Assembly: GCF_038500265.1 (NCBI RefSeq)
Contig: NZ_CP150637.1
Coordinates: forward strand, 1,587,001 to 1,651,000
DNA from: Ignatzschineria larvae DSM 13226
Lineage (GTDB): Bacteria; Pseudomonadota; Gammaproteobacteria; Cardiobacteriales; Wohlfahrtiimonadaceae
Length of the DNA: 64,000 nt
Reading direction: 5' to 3'
Shown: positions 41,582 to 50,630 of the stretch, piece by piece
Layout: the number at the start of each line of letters is the position of its first letter
How positions within the stretch are numbered: position 1 is the stretch's first letter
Program-made: the position numbers and the translations under genes
Notes under the pieces: generated by a model
The model's input: only the letters and a program-made list of their open reading frames with translations
Told to the model about the DNA's origin: nothing
Database searches by the model: none

Positions 41582-43870
41582 ATGAGCATGACGACTGTGC
41601 CACAGAAAAACTACCTCTATTCAAAAATTACCATTGCACTACTTTTTGGACTGCCATCACTCAGTCTAGCATCTCCTATCGCTTGTCAAATATCTCCACT
41701 TGCGCAATATATTACGCAGGATCAGCAAAAAAACAAAGCCGAGCTCTATGCTTCTTCCGATGATGGTTACTTAACGCCCACTGAAGGAGAAATTATCGGT
41801 AATGCCCAAGTATTTTTGGGTGATGATGAGCTAATGAGTGAAGGATTTCATTTAGATCGAATTAATAATGTTGTCACATCTACCGGTAAAAATGTCATTT
41901 ATGCAACACCGACAGCTGTATTAGAAGGGAAAGAGGGTGTTCACTATATTGATCAAAGTGAAACAATTTTCAAACAAGCAAGTTACTACATTAAAGGACT
42001 TTCCCCAATTCAAGGTCGCGCGACACGAATAGACCATAAAGAATTACAACAAAATACTTTATTACAAGATGCAACTTACTCTACTTGTGCCGTTGATAAT
42101 GAGATTTGGAAAGTAAAATCTCGGGATCTTGAAATTGATCATACCGCAGGACGCGCAATTGCCAAAAATGCAACTTTAGATATTATTGGCTTACCGATCC
42201 TTTATACGCCATATATCTCCTTTCCCATTGATAATAAGCGCCATAGCGGTCTTTTAACACCGGAAATTTCCATCTCGAAATCAGATGGATTTGAGCTATT
42301 TCTCCCTTACTACTTCAATCTAGCACCTAATATGGATGCAATATTAGCTCCTGGCTTTATTGAAAAACGAGGAGCTGCTGTAAAGGGGAATTTCCGCTAT
42401 CTCAATAAATGGCAAGAGTTAGAGCTATCTGGATTGCTCTTATTCAATGATAAACTCTACGATAATAAGAATCGCTGGTTTTATAAATTTGATCAAAAAT
42501 TCAATTTCAATAAAAATTTGACTGGGAATCTTCTCTACCAAGATATTTCTGACGATAGCTTCCAAGAAGATGTCAATGACCAAAGTGGATTACTACGTGA
42601 GCTCACGTTAGATCGAGAAGCAGTGCTCAACTACCGGACTCCCAATTGGGTCGCTAAAATTCGTTTCCAAGAGTTTGTGGTTACAGACCCTAAAATTATT
42701 CAATATTCCCCCTATGGGCGCGCGCCACAACTACTCTTCCATGGTAGTTGGGATCTAAAAGGCTTTGATGTTGGGCTTGATGCAGAATTTTCGCACTTTT
42801 TTTCCAAAGATAATGACAATCTTAAGCAAAAGCCGATTAAAAGCGCAAATCGTATCGATATTATGCCCTACATCAGCTATCGTTTAGGGAATCCTTGGAG
42901 TTTTTTTGAGACAACCGCACGCTTTAGATATACCCACTATAATTTAAACTATCGCGATAATGAAGGCGAAGGTAAAGAGACATCCATTACTCGTGCACTC
43001 CCTATTTTAAGTGCTCGCACAGGTTTAGTATTAGAAAAGGAACTAGCACTCACACATCTCTTTGGGGGTGGTGATTTTATTCAAACCATAGAACCCGAAC
43101 TTTTCTATCTCTATGCGCCCTATCGTAAACAGAGCAATATTCCTATTTTCGATACTTCGCCAACCTCGCTGAACTTTTTTAATCTCTTCAGCTATAACGC
43201 CTTTTATGGTGCAGACCGACAATCAAATGCGAACCAAGTCACAATGGCATTGACAACACGCCTCTTCCATTCTAAAACAGGTGCCGAGCGCTTTGTCTTC
43301 TCATTAGGGCAAACGCGTTACTTTGATCCACCTAGAATCCAAATTGGCAGTGATCTTGAACACAGCGATCTCAAGAAATCAGCACTTAATGCTAGGGTTG
43401 AAGTCACCATCATTCCTGGATTAAAAGTCGATAGTAATATGCAATGGTCACCGACAGATAAACGCATTTCTAATGCAACATTGAATCTGAAATACAATCC
43501 TGAAAGTCGGAAAATATTTAATATTAACTATCGTTACAATCGCTGGGGGGAAAATAATAAATCTGACTATATCGATACCTCAGGCTTCTGGCAATTAGAT
43601 CAAAAATGGGCGGTTGCCGGACGTTATAACTACTCAATCACTGAGTCCAAAATGATTGAAAGTTTAATTGGGGTTGAATACAAAGATTGCTGTGTTGCCA
43701 CCCGAGTTGGGGCTCGCTATTTTCGCAATAATGTGACAGATACAGAAAAACAGTGGAAAGTCTATCTCGAGTTTGAACTCGATAGCATCGGTAGCGTAGG
43801 TCAAAATAATCAGAAACTCTGGGCTGATAATATTTCAGGATTTACTGTACCTAAAGTACGACGTTATTAA
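41582..43870 (+). CDS. lptD: LPS-assembly protein LptD
   Basis: About 762 residues from ATG 41582; an upstream start at 41495 would add a non-signal extension. The signal peptide (SKITIALLFGLPSLSLAS) is followed by an OstA/beta-jellyroll domain (GYLTPTEGEIIGNAQVFLGD) and a large beta-barrel. The C-terminal CC pair (YKDCCVATRVGARYF) and the N-terminal cysteines (IACQIS and YSTCAV) allow the inter-domain disulfides needed for assembly. LptD inserts LPS into the outer leaflet, so the cell is diderm. SurA and PdxA genes, common neighbours, are not here. Confidence 0.93.
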   Translation: MSMTTVPQKNYLYSKITIALLFGLPSLSLASPIACQISPLAQYITQDQQKNKAELYASSDDGYLTPTEGEIIGNAQVFLGDDELMSEGFHLDRINNVVTSTGKNVIYATPTAVLEGKEGVHYIDQSETIFKQASYYIKGLSPIQGRATRIDHKELQQNTLLQDATYSTCAVDNEIWKVKSRDLEIDHTAGRAIAKNATLDIIGLPILYTPYISFPIDNKRHSGLLTPEISISKSDGFELFLPYYFNLAPNMDAILAPGFIEKRGAAVKGNFRYLNKWQELELSGLLLFNDKLYDNKNRWFYKFDQKFNFNKNLTGNLLYQDISDDSFQEDVNDQSGLLRELTLDREAVLNYRTPNWVAKIRFQEFVVTDPKIIQYSPYGRAPQLLFHGSWDLKGFDVGLDAEFSHFFSKDNDNLKQKPIKSANRIDIMPYISYRLGNPWSFFETTARFRYTHYNLNYRDNEGEGKETSITRALPILSARTGLVLEKELALTHLFGGGDFIQTIEPELFYLYAPYRKQSNIPIFDTSPTSLNFFNLFSYNAFYGADRQSNANQVTMALTTRLFHSKTGAERFVFSLGQTRYFDPPRIQIGSDLEHSDLKKSALNARVEVTIIPGLKVDSNMQWSPTDKRISNATLNLKYNPESRKIFNINYRYNRWGENNKSDYIDTSGFWQLDQKWAVAGRYNYSITESKMIESLIGVEYKDCCVATRVGARYFRNNVTDTEKQWKVYLEFELDSIGSVGQNNQKLWADNISGFTVPKVRRY

Positions 43871-43940
43871 TACTCCAATATGCTAATCAATATACTGGAT
43901 CAATATATCTAATACAGATAACGGATAATCTTCACAATAC

Positions 43941-43977
43941 AAAACCACTAGAAATTTTGAATGTTTCTAGTGGTTTT
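43941..43977. terminator. Bidirectional terminator between lptD and cdd
   Basis: AAAACCACTAGAAA and TTTCTAGTGGTTTT form a perfect 14-bp stem with a 9-base loop between convergent genes. Confidence 0.9.
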
Positions 43978-44021
43978 TGAATTTTTAGGGGCAGCTTACA
44001 GATCTAACGATTTATCAAGTG

Positions 44022-44429
44022 CTAATCTAAATCTTGAGGTGAAAAAGACCAAGGTAGCAATTCACCGACTGTTGTCTCTAAACTATCGCCTTTTAGATTG
44101 AGGAGCGTTACCGGCATCTCTTTACTACAAAACTCACTAATCACTTGCCGGCAGGCACCACATGGAGAAATAGGACCTTCTGTATCACCTATCACCACAA
44201 GATGCTTAAATCGCGTATGCCCCTCTGAAACAGCTTTAAAGATCGCAGTTCTTTCGGCACAGTTCGTCAACCCATAAGAAGCATTTTCAACATTACAGCC
44301 TAGAATAACTTCATCTTGTTCTGTGAGTAAAACTGCACCCACTTTGAATTTTGAGTAAGGGACGTAGGCATTTTCCATCGCTTTCATAGCTAAATCTTTC
44401 ATCTCTTTTTGATCCATTTTCTGATCCAT
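44022..44429 (-). CDS. cdd: Cytidine deaminase (short, tetrameric type)
   Basis: A 135-residue deaminase with zinc motifs NCAERTAIFKAVSEG (Cys, catalytic Glu) and PCGACRQVISEF (two Cys). It is of the small tetrameric type found in Bacillus and many other bacteria, not the 294-residue E. coli form. It converts cytidine/deoxycytidine to uridine/deoxyuridine. The start overlaps the nupG-like stop (TAATG). Confidence 0.93.
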   Translation of the reverse strand: MDQKMDQKEMKDLAMKAMENAYVPYSKFKVGAVLLTEQDEVILGCNVENASYGLTNCAERTAIFKAVSEGHTRFKHLVVIGDTEGPISPCGACRQVISEFCSKEMPVTLLNLKGDSLETTVGELLPWSFSPQDLD

Positions 44430-45730
44430 TATTCACCCACCTTTTGTAACATTGATAGTTCATCTTTTTTGTTCTTGAACATAAAGAAGAAGACAATCGC
44501 TAATAGTAACGCATAAGCTGCAAAGACAAACCAGATCGTAGTCCAATCGCGACTCACTAATTTATCAACAAGCTCACCATGGTCATTCATCACTTGTGCA
44601 TACACACTATATTTATCGACCACAAAGCCTGCAGCATATGAACCGATAAAACCCCCTACGCCATTCGTTAAGGTCATAAATAACCCCTGCGCACTATTTC
44701 GAATATGGGGACTGGTCGCCTTTTCAATGTAGATAGAACCCGAAATATTGAAGAAGTCAAAAGCACAACCATAAACAATCATCGATAGAATAATAAACAT
44801 GGTCCCCACCATCGAAGGATCCCCTAATCCTAAGAAAAGGAAGCGGAAAAACCAAGCCATCATGCTAATCAACATAATGTATTTGATGCCAAAACGTTTT
44901 AAGAAAAATGGTACTGATAGAATGAAAAAGACTTCAGAGATTTGAGATAAGGATACAATGAGTATCGACTGCGTCACCATAAAGCTATTTTGATAAAGCT
45001 CCAACTCAGCAAATGACTTCAAGAACGGGTCGGCCCAAGTGTTACTAATCTGCAATACGGCGCCTAATAACATCGTAAAGATAAAAAAGGTCGCTAAACG
45101 ATAATTTTTGAATAATACAAATGCATTTAATCCAAGGCGCTCCACTAATGAAGGGTTTTGATTCTCGCTCTTTGTAATTGCAATTTTGGGAATAATAAAA
45201 AAGACGACGACAGCTAAAAAGAAAGCCGCAGCTGAAGCAATATAAAATTGACCTACACTTACACTTAAATTAGATAATGAAATCACCCACATCGCTGCAA
45301 TAAAGCCAATCGTTCCCCAAATCCGAATCGGCGGGAATGCGGTAATAGGATCGAGCTTTTCTTGCTCAAAACAGGCATAACAGATTGAGTAAGAGAGTGC
45401 AATGGTCGGCATATAAACAAAGAGATTGATCAACATGATGATGTAGAACAATAGATAACTATCTGTTTGAGCCGCAGCGAAGAGCGTCACCCCCCCCACT
45501 AAATGACATAAAATAAAGAGATAATTCGCCGGAATCCATTTATCGGAGATAATCCCCATGATACTCGGTGCAAAAATGGAAGCAATCCCCATCGCCGCAT
45601 AGATACTCCCAATTTGCACCCCATTAAACCCTAATGTTGCGCCCATATAAGAGCCCGCGGTAATCAGCCACGAACCCCAGATAAAGAATTGCAAGAATTG
45701 TAATATTTTTAATTTTAAGCTTAAACTCAT
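44429..45730 (-). CDS. Nucleoside:H+ symporter, NupG/XapB-type
   Basis: A 433-residue major facilitator protein with 12 helices. LQFLQFFIWGSWLITAGSYM and IISDKWIPANYLFILCHLVGG are characteristic of the NupG/XapB nucleoside porters; the middle loop is IPKIAITKSENQNPSLV. It brings nucleosides into the cell for the phosphorylases encoded upstream. It begins four bases after deoD. Confidence 0.85.
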   Translation of the reverse strand: MSLSLKLKILQFLQFFIWGSWLITAGSYMGATLGFNGVQIGSIYAAMGIASIFAPSIMGIISDKWIPANYLFILCHLVGGVTLFAAAQTDSYLLFYIIMLINLFVYMPTIALSYSICYACFEQEKLDPITAFPPIRIWGTIGFIAAMWVISLSNLSVSVGQFYIASAAAFFLAVVVFFIIPKIAITKSENQNPSLVERLGLNAFVLFKNYRLATFFIFTMLLGAVLQISNTWADPFLKSFAELELYQNSFMVTQSILIVSLSQISEVFFILSVPFFLKRFGIKYIMLISMMAWFFRFLFLGLGDPSMVGTMFIILSMIVYGCAFDFFNISGSIYIEKATSPHIRNSAQGLFMTLTNGVGGFIGSYAAGFVVDKYSVYAQVMNDHGELVDKLVSRDWTTIWFVFAAYALLLAIVFFFMFKNKKDELSMLQKVGE

Positions 45731-45734
45731 ATTC

Positions 45735-46454
45735 CTACTCCCCTGCCCCTAATAAAACAGAATCTAACGCTACTGTAATCATCTCATTAAAACTTGTTTG
45801 TCGCTCTTCTGAGCTTAATGCAATCCCTTTGCGGATATGATCTGAAACAGTGCAAATAGTCAATGCTTTCGCCCCAAATTCAGCTGCAACGCCATAAATA
45901 CCCGCCGCCTCCATCTCAACACCTAAAATATTGTATTTTTCCATCACGTCAAACATCTCGGCATCAGGTGAATAGAAGAGATCAGCGGAAAAAAGATTAC
46001 CTACTTTTACCGGTACATTATTCTGCTTAGCTGCCGTCACCGCATGATGCACCAAATCATAATCTGCAATCGCGGCAAAATCATGATCCTTAAAGCGAAT
46101 TCGATTCACCTTTGAATCTGTGCATGCCCCCATACCAATAACAATATCTCGAACATTGATATCAGCGCTCACAGCCCCACAAGAGCCCACTCGAATAATA
46201 TTTTTTACGCCATAGAACTTAATTAATTCAGTTGCATAGATTGAACAAGAAGGTATCCCCATTCCATGCCCCATTACCGAAATCTTCATTCCTTTATAAA
46301 AACCTGTGTATCCTAACATTCCTCGAACGTTAGTAACTTCAATTGCATCATCTAGGAAATTCTCAGCAATATATTTTGCTCGTAGAGGATCTCCCGGCAT
46401 TAAAACCGTTTCGGCAAAAGCATTATCAGGGGCATTAATATGTGGGGTTGCCAT
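45735..46454 (-). CDS. deoD: Purine-nucleoside phosphorylase DeoD
   Basis: About 239 residues from ATG 46454 (AGGAG six bases upstream; the ATG just before is too close). The protein is very close to E. coli Deo[59 protein letters not shown] and ICTVSDHI with the catalytic Asp. It splits purine (deoxy)nucleosides with phosphate. Confidence 0.96.
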   Translation of the reverse strand: MATPHINAPDNAFAETVLMPGDPLRAKYIAENFLDDAIEVTNVRGMLGYTGFYKGMKISVMGHGMGIPSCSIYATELIKFYGVKNIIRVGSCGAVSADINVRDIVIGMGACTDSKVNRIRFKDHDFAAIADYDLVHHAVTAAKQNNVPVKVGNLFSADLFYSPDAEMFDVMEKYNILGVEMEAAGIYGVAAEFGAKALTICTVSDHIRKGIALSSEERQTSFNEMITVALDSVLLGAGE

Positions 46455-46612
46455 CATAGACTCCTACTTATAAATTTAATGGTGTTAATGGGTGCCTCTA
46501 TTTTTGGCAATTGAAACAAGGACAATGACCATAATGAGAGGGATTTGAAAAATAGAGGGCTGATTATTAATCAATACAATTAATATAATCAACCCCGACA
46601 ATGATGAATCGA

Positions 46613-47914
46613 TTACTCGGTAATAACGGTATAGATTAACTGCGGCTCAGTTGCTTGGTCGCTAATAGTAATATTGTTATAAAGTCGCTCTTTAATCGCT
46701 TCTACATCTGATTGATTTGCATGAATCGTCAGCAATGATTCCCCTGCCTCAACACGATCTCCAACTTTTTTATGTAACACCAAACCTACTGCGGGATCAA
46801 CATTATCCTCTTTCTTCGCACGACCCGCTCCTAACATCATCGCTGCAATACCGACTTCATCAGCCACAATATTAGAGACATAACCTGATATTTTCGCCGG
46901 TAATTCAATCTGATATTTCGCTGTTGGTAACTTCTCAGGATGATCGACGACAGAATCATCCCCACCTTGATTACGAAGCATGACTCTAAATTTCTCAATT
47001 GCCTTACCATTACGCATCACTTCTTCAAGCATTCCACGTGCTTCTTCTAAGCTCTCAGCTTTACCGGCAAGCACAACCATTTGGCTACCTAATACCAGTA
47101 CCAACTCATGCAGATCTTTTGGTCCTACTCCTTTGAGCGTATCAATCGCCTCTTTCACTTCGAGGGCATTACCAATAGCATATCCAAGAGGTTGTGACAT
47201 ATCTGAAATAATCGCCATCGTTTGCCGATTCACTTTATTGCCAATTTGTACCATTGCATGGGCAAGTGCCTCTGCATCTTCTAGGCTCTTCATAAATGCG
47301 CCAGCGCCTGTTTTGACATCAAGCACAATCGCATCACTTCCGGCGGCAATTTTTTTACTCATAATGGAGCTTGCAATGAGTGGAATAGAATTGACGGTTC
47401 CCGTCACATCACGAAGCGCATAAATCTTCTTATCTGCCGGCGTTAAATTCCCCGTTTGCCCGATTACCGCAACTTTATCATCATTCACTAAGCGAATAAA
47501 ATCTGCCTTTTCAATCTCAGTTTGAAATCCTGCAATTGCATCAAGTTTATCCGTTGTACCACCTGTATGCCCAAGCCCACGCCCCGACATCTTCGCAACC
47601 GGCACATCTAATGCGGCAACTAGAGGCGCTAATACTAAAGTCGTCGTATCACCAACACCACCAGTAGAATGCTTATCTACTTTGATTCCTTCAATAGCGG
47701 ATAAATCGAGTACATCCCCAGAATTCACCATTGCCATCGTCAAATCGGCACGCTCTTGATCATTCATATCCTGAAAATAGATCGCCATCGCCAGCGCACT
47801 CATCTGATAATCGGGAATCTCCCCATGGGTATAGCCCTGAATCACAAAATCAATCTCTTCTTTTGTCAAAGCATGTCCATCTCTTTTCTTAGAGATAATA
47901 TCAACCATTCGCAT
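46613..47914 (-). CDS. Pyrimidine-nucleoside phosphorylase (Pdp/DeoA family)
   Basis: A 433-residue phosphorylase with [20 protein letters not shown] and [19 protein letters not shown], the phosphate- and pyrimidine-binding segments. The start [20 protein letters not shown] and the end [10 protein letters not shown] look more like the Bacillus-type pyrimidine-nucleoside phosphorylase (thymidine and uridine) than E. coli DeoA. It heads the salvage operon. Confidence 0.88.
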   Translation of the reverse strand: MRMVDIISKKRDGHALTKEEIDFVIQGYTHGEIPDYQMSALAMAIYFQDMNDQERADLTMAMVNSGDVLDLSAIEGIKVDKHSTGGVGDTTTLVLAPLVAALDVPVAKMSGRGLGHTGGTTDKLDAIAGFQTEIEKADFIRLVNDDKVAVIGQTGNLTPADKKIYALRDVTGTVNSIPLIASSIMSKKIAAGSDAIVLDVKTGAGAFMKSLEDAEALAHAMVQIGNKVNRQTMAIISDMSQPLGYAIGNALEVKEAIDTLKGVGPKDLHELVLVLGSQMVVLAGKAESLEEARGMLEEVMRNGKAIEKFRVMLRNQGGDDSVVDHPEKLPTAKYQIELPAKISGYVSNIVADEVGIAAMMLGAGRAKKEDNVDPAVGLVLHKKVGDRVEAGESLLTIHANQSDVEAIKERLYNNITISDQATEPQLIYTVITE

Positions 47915-48157
47915 AATTACATTCCTTATAATAATTTATATCAAAGTTAATTGGTCAAAGTTAATTAAATATGATCTTATTATACTTAAAGCCTGATATG
48001 GTTAATATTGTAATCTTTTTTAATTTAAAGCAAATTTATATTGGAATTTACTATTGTTTGAATCATTTTTATTGTAAAACATATAAAGCTATATATGTTA
48101 CTCAATGAGCATTTGGTAAACCCCGTCAAATTTCCCGCCATTTTTATTTTCGGCAAC

Positions 48158-48185
48158 AAAAAACCCCACAATAATGCGGGGTTTT
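48158..48185 (-). terminator. Terminator after the tRNA pair
   Basis: On the minus strand CCCCGCATTATTGTGGGG is followed by six T, just beyond the CAU tRNA gene. Confidence 0.85.
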
Positions 48186-48195
48186 GGCCTTTAGT

Positions 48196-48272
48196 TGGTG
48201 GGCCTTGCTGGTCTCGAACCAGCGACCGCTCGATTATGAGTCGAGAGCTCTAACCAACTGAGCTAAAGGCCC
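48196..48272 (-). tRNA. tRNA with CAU anticodon, probably tRNA-Ile2
   Basis: A 77-base cloverleaf with acceptor GGGCCTT/AAGGCCC, encoded CCA and loop CTCATAA. The body (GACTCATAATCG, GGTCGCTGGTTC) resembles E. coli ileX, whose C34 is changed to lysidine by TilS, more than elongator tRNA-Met. A separate CAU tRNA of Met type is at 62076. Confidence 0.85.
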
Positions 48273-48278
48273 TAAATT

Positions 48279-48355
48279 TGGTAGGCATAATTGGATTCGA
48301 ACCAACGACCTCCACCATGTCAAGGTGGCGCTCTAACCAACTGAGCTATATGCCT
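48279..48355 (-). tRNA. tRNA-Val(GAC)
   Basis: A 77-base cloverleaf with acceptor AGGCATA/TATGCCT, encoded CCA and anticodon loop TTGACAT (GAC). It is 6 bases upstream of the CAU tRNA and probably shares its transcript. Confidence 0.93.
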
Positions 48356-48577
48356 CTAATTAAGAAACAATATATTGCCCGATTATTAATATTTTGACAA
48401 GTACTTTTTTTATTTTGTTTAGCAATTAGACATATCCCCACCTAATTACTGAAAAATGGCGATCTAAATAGTGTCAACAAGGCAATTTCAGTAATAAACT
48501 GCTAAAATAGAGGCCATTAATTACCGATAACAATGAATTATCTTAACTCCCCCCTTTTGAACAGAGACTTAAATAAT

Positions 48578-50284
48578 ATGGCAGAAAAAAAACCAGGCTT
48601 TTTTAGTCGCTTATTTGGTGGCAAAAAGCAGAAAGAAGTAGAAAAAGAGATCGCTCCAGTCACACAACCTTCCGATAATCCCATCATTGAAGAAGTAACA
48701 GAAAGAGATTTAGAAAAACAGGATAAAAAAAATGTTCTTGAAACAGAAACTATTGATTCAGAAGCATCAACGACTGTTAAAGTAATTAATACCATTGCTG
48801 AAGGGATTATCACAGAAGTAAGAGAAAATCTTGAACCCCATAGTCATACAGAGGAAGATGCAACAAGCGATTCTGATGATACACCAATCAAAGCTCAACA
48901 TGGGTTTATCGAAGAGATTGCAGAAGCTACCAAGACCGAGATAAAAATCCATGATATTAATGAAGCTGTTGAGACACAAGCGGATGTAATTGATGCTCAT
49001 GAAGAGGCCGAAATAAACAATCGTATTAAGGGGGCTGAACCTGAAGGCATCATAAGTGATACAGCGGTCAATGATGAGATAGCTAAAACAACAATCAATG
49101 AAGAGTTCCTAAAGACTTCTGAAATATCTTCACCTGTAAATATAGATCTGCAAGATAATGACAATGCTGAACTTGATACCCAAAAGGCTGCCGATGAAGC
49201 TATTTCAACACCGGTCAATGAAGTACCAGTAGAAGTTGAAGAAATTAAAGAAGTTGAAGCATTGGTAGAACCTGCTGCTATAGAGATAGAGACAACCGGG
49301 GTTGAAGCATCCTCCATTCCTGAATCCCATCAAACTGCGGAACGTCCTGCGAAGAAGCCGGGATTTTTTGCCCGGCTCAGTGAAAAACTGAGCAAAACAC
49401 GCAGTAGCCTCACAGAAGGACTTGCTGATCTCTTCTTAGGTAAAAAAGAGATCAATGAAGAGATTCTCGAAGAGCTTGAAACTCGACTTTTGATGGCGGA
49501 TGTGGGAATCAATGTCACCACGCAATTATTAGATCAAATTAGAGATTCTGTATCCCGTAAATCCCTGTCAAATGTGGATGAGCTTTTTGCGGCACTGAAA
49601 GTACAGATGAAAGAGATTCTTGCACCGGTTTCTAAGCCGCTTGTAATTGATACCTCTCATAAACCCTATGTATTACTGATGATCGGTGTGAATGGCGTAG
49701 GAAAAACCACGACTATCGGTAAACTCGCTAAGAAATTTCAAAATAAGGGGAAATCTGTCATGTTGGCCGCTGGTGATACCTTTAGAGCCGCCGCCGTGGA
49801 ACAATTAGAGATCTGGGGTGAGCGGAATCATATTCCAGTTGTTTCGCAAAAAGAGGGAGCTGATCCTGCTTCTGTGATCTTTGATGCGATGGAATCAGCT
49901 AAAGCGAAAAAAGTAGATATCCTGATTGCTGATACTGCCGGTCGACTACATACAGATTCAGGGTTGATGCAAGAATTAGCGAAAATTAATCGTGTTATTA
50001 AACGCCATGATGAGAGTGCGCCCCATGAAGTGATGCTTGTTGTCGATGCATCCACAGGGCAAAATGCACTCAACCAAGCAAGACAATTTAATGCAACAAT
50101 TCCTCTTTCTGGCATCACCTTTACAAAATTAGATGGGACAGCAAAAGGCGGTATTATTTTCGCTATTGCCGAAGAATTGAAGATTCCTATCCGCTTTATC
50201 GGTGTTGGGGAAACGATTGATGATCTTCGCCCATTTAATGCCGAAGAATTTGTCGATGCACTTATTGGTGAACCCGACGCTTAA
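48578..50284 (+). CDS. ftsY: Signal recognition particle receptor FtsY
   Basis: About 568 residues from the ATG at 48578 (MAEKKPGFFSRLFGGKK, the usual amphipathic membrane-binding start); an ATG 15 codons earlier is less likely. A long acidic A domain (to about residue 265) is followed by another KKPGFFARLSEKL segment and then the NG GTPase domain: GVNGVGKTTTIGKLA, AAGDTFRAAAVEQL, DTAGRLHTD, TKLDGTAKGG. It docks SRP-ribosome complexes at the membrane. The A domain is longer than in E. coli and repeats its start motif. ftsE/ftsX are not adjacent. Confidence 0.95.
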   Translation: MAEKKPGFFSRLFGGKKQKEVEKEIAPVTQPSDNPIIEEVTERDLEKQDKKNVLETETIDSEASTTVKVINTIAEGIITEVRENLEPHSHTEEDATSDSDDTPIKAQHGFIEEIAEATKTEIKIHDINEAVETQADVIDAHEEAEINNRIKGAEPEGIISDTAVNDEIAKTTINEEFLKTSEISSPVNIDLQDNDNAELDTQKAADEAISTPVNEVPVEVEEIKEVEALVEPAAIEIETTGVEASSIPESHQTAERPAKKPGFFARLSEKLSKTRSSLTEGLADLFLGKKEINEEILEELETRLLMADVGINVTTQLLDQIRDSVSRKSLSNVDELFAALKVQMKEILAPVSKPLVIDTSHKPYVLLMIGVNGVGKTTTIGKLAKKFQNKGKSVMLAAGDTFRAAAVEQLEIWGERNHIPVVSQKEGADPASVIFDAMESAKAKKVDILIADTAGRLHTDSGLMQELAKINRVIKRHDESAPHEVMLVVDASTGQNALNQARQFNATIPLSGITFTKLDGTAKGGIIFAIAEELKIPIRFIGVGETIDDLRPFNAEEFVDALIGEPDA

Positions 50285-50306
50285 CTAACTAACAAGCAAT
50301 CAAATA

Positions 50307-50339
50307 AAAAGGGATCGATTGTCATATCCGATCCCTTTT
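50307..50339. terminator. Bidirectional terminator after ftsY
   Basis: AAAAGGGATCG and CGATCCCTTTT form an 11-bp stem just beyond the ftsY stop. Confidence 0.88.
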
Positions 50340-50357
50340 CTGTTTAACTTTTCTATT

Positions 50358-50531
50358 TATAGTAAACTTGGTTTAAGAAAAATGTTTTTTATGTAGCTAG
50401 TGTGGAACTTTAAAAGAACATCAAACCGTACTAAACAACACTTGCAAGATGCCGGATAGAACAGCATCCTCGCCTCGATCAGCTTATGCGCCGGCATTTA
50501 AATGAGTTTATTTTAAGCCGATCTTACTATA
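50358..50531. mobile_element. MITE copy 2 (Correia-like, TATAGTAA termini)
   Basis: A 174-base relative of 40353-40527, in the same orientation, with ends TATAGTAAACTTGGTTTAAG and, complemented, TATAGTAAGATCGGCTTAAA. The inner ATGCCGG/CCGGCAT hairpin is conserved. It lies between ftsY and the acidic TPR gene without interrupting either. Confidence 0.8.
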
Positions 50532-50630
50532 ACTCTTCTATTTAATCTTTCTGCTTAGACTTTTCTAGCTAACAATATATCGCTCATTCCCACTATCTAA
50601 TCAGAATATCTTGAGATTAGAGCTCATCAG

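Noticed and set aside
48196-48272. Calling this CAU tRNA an initiator tRNA-Met
   Set aside because: The anticodon stem lacks the three consecutive G-C pairs of initiator tRNA, and the body resembles tRNA-Ile2.
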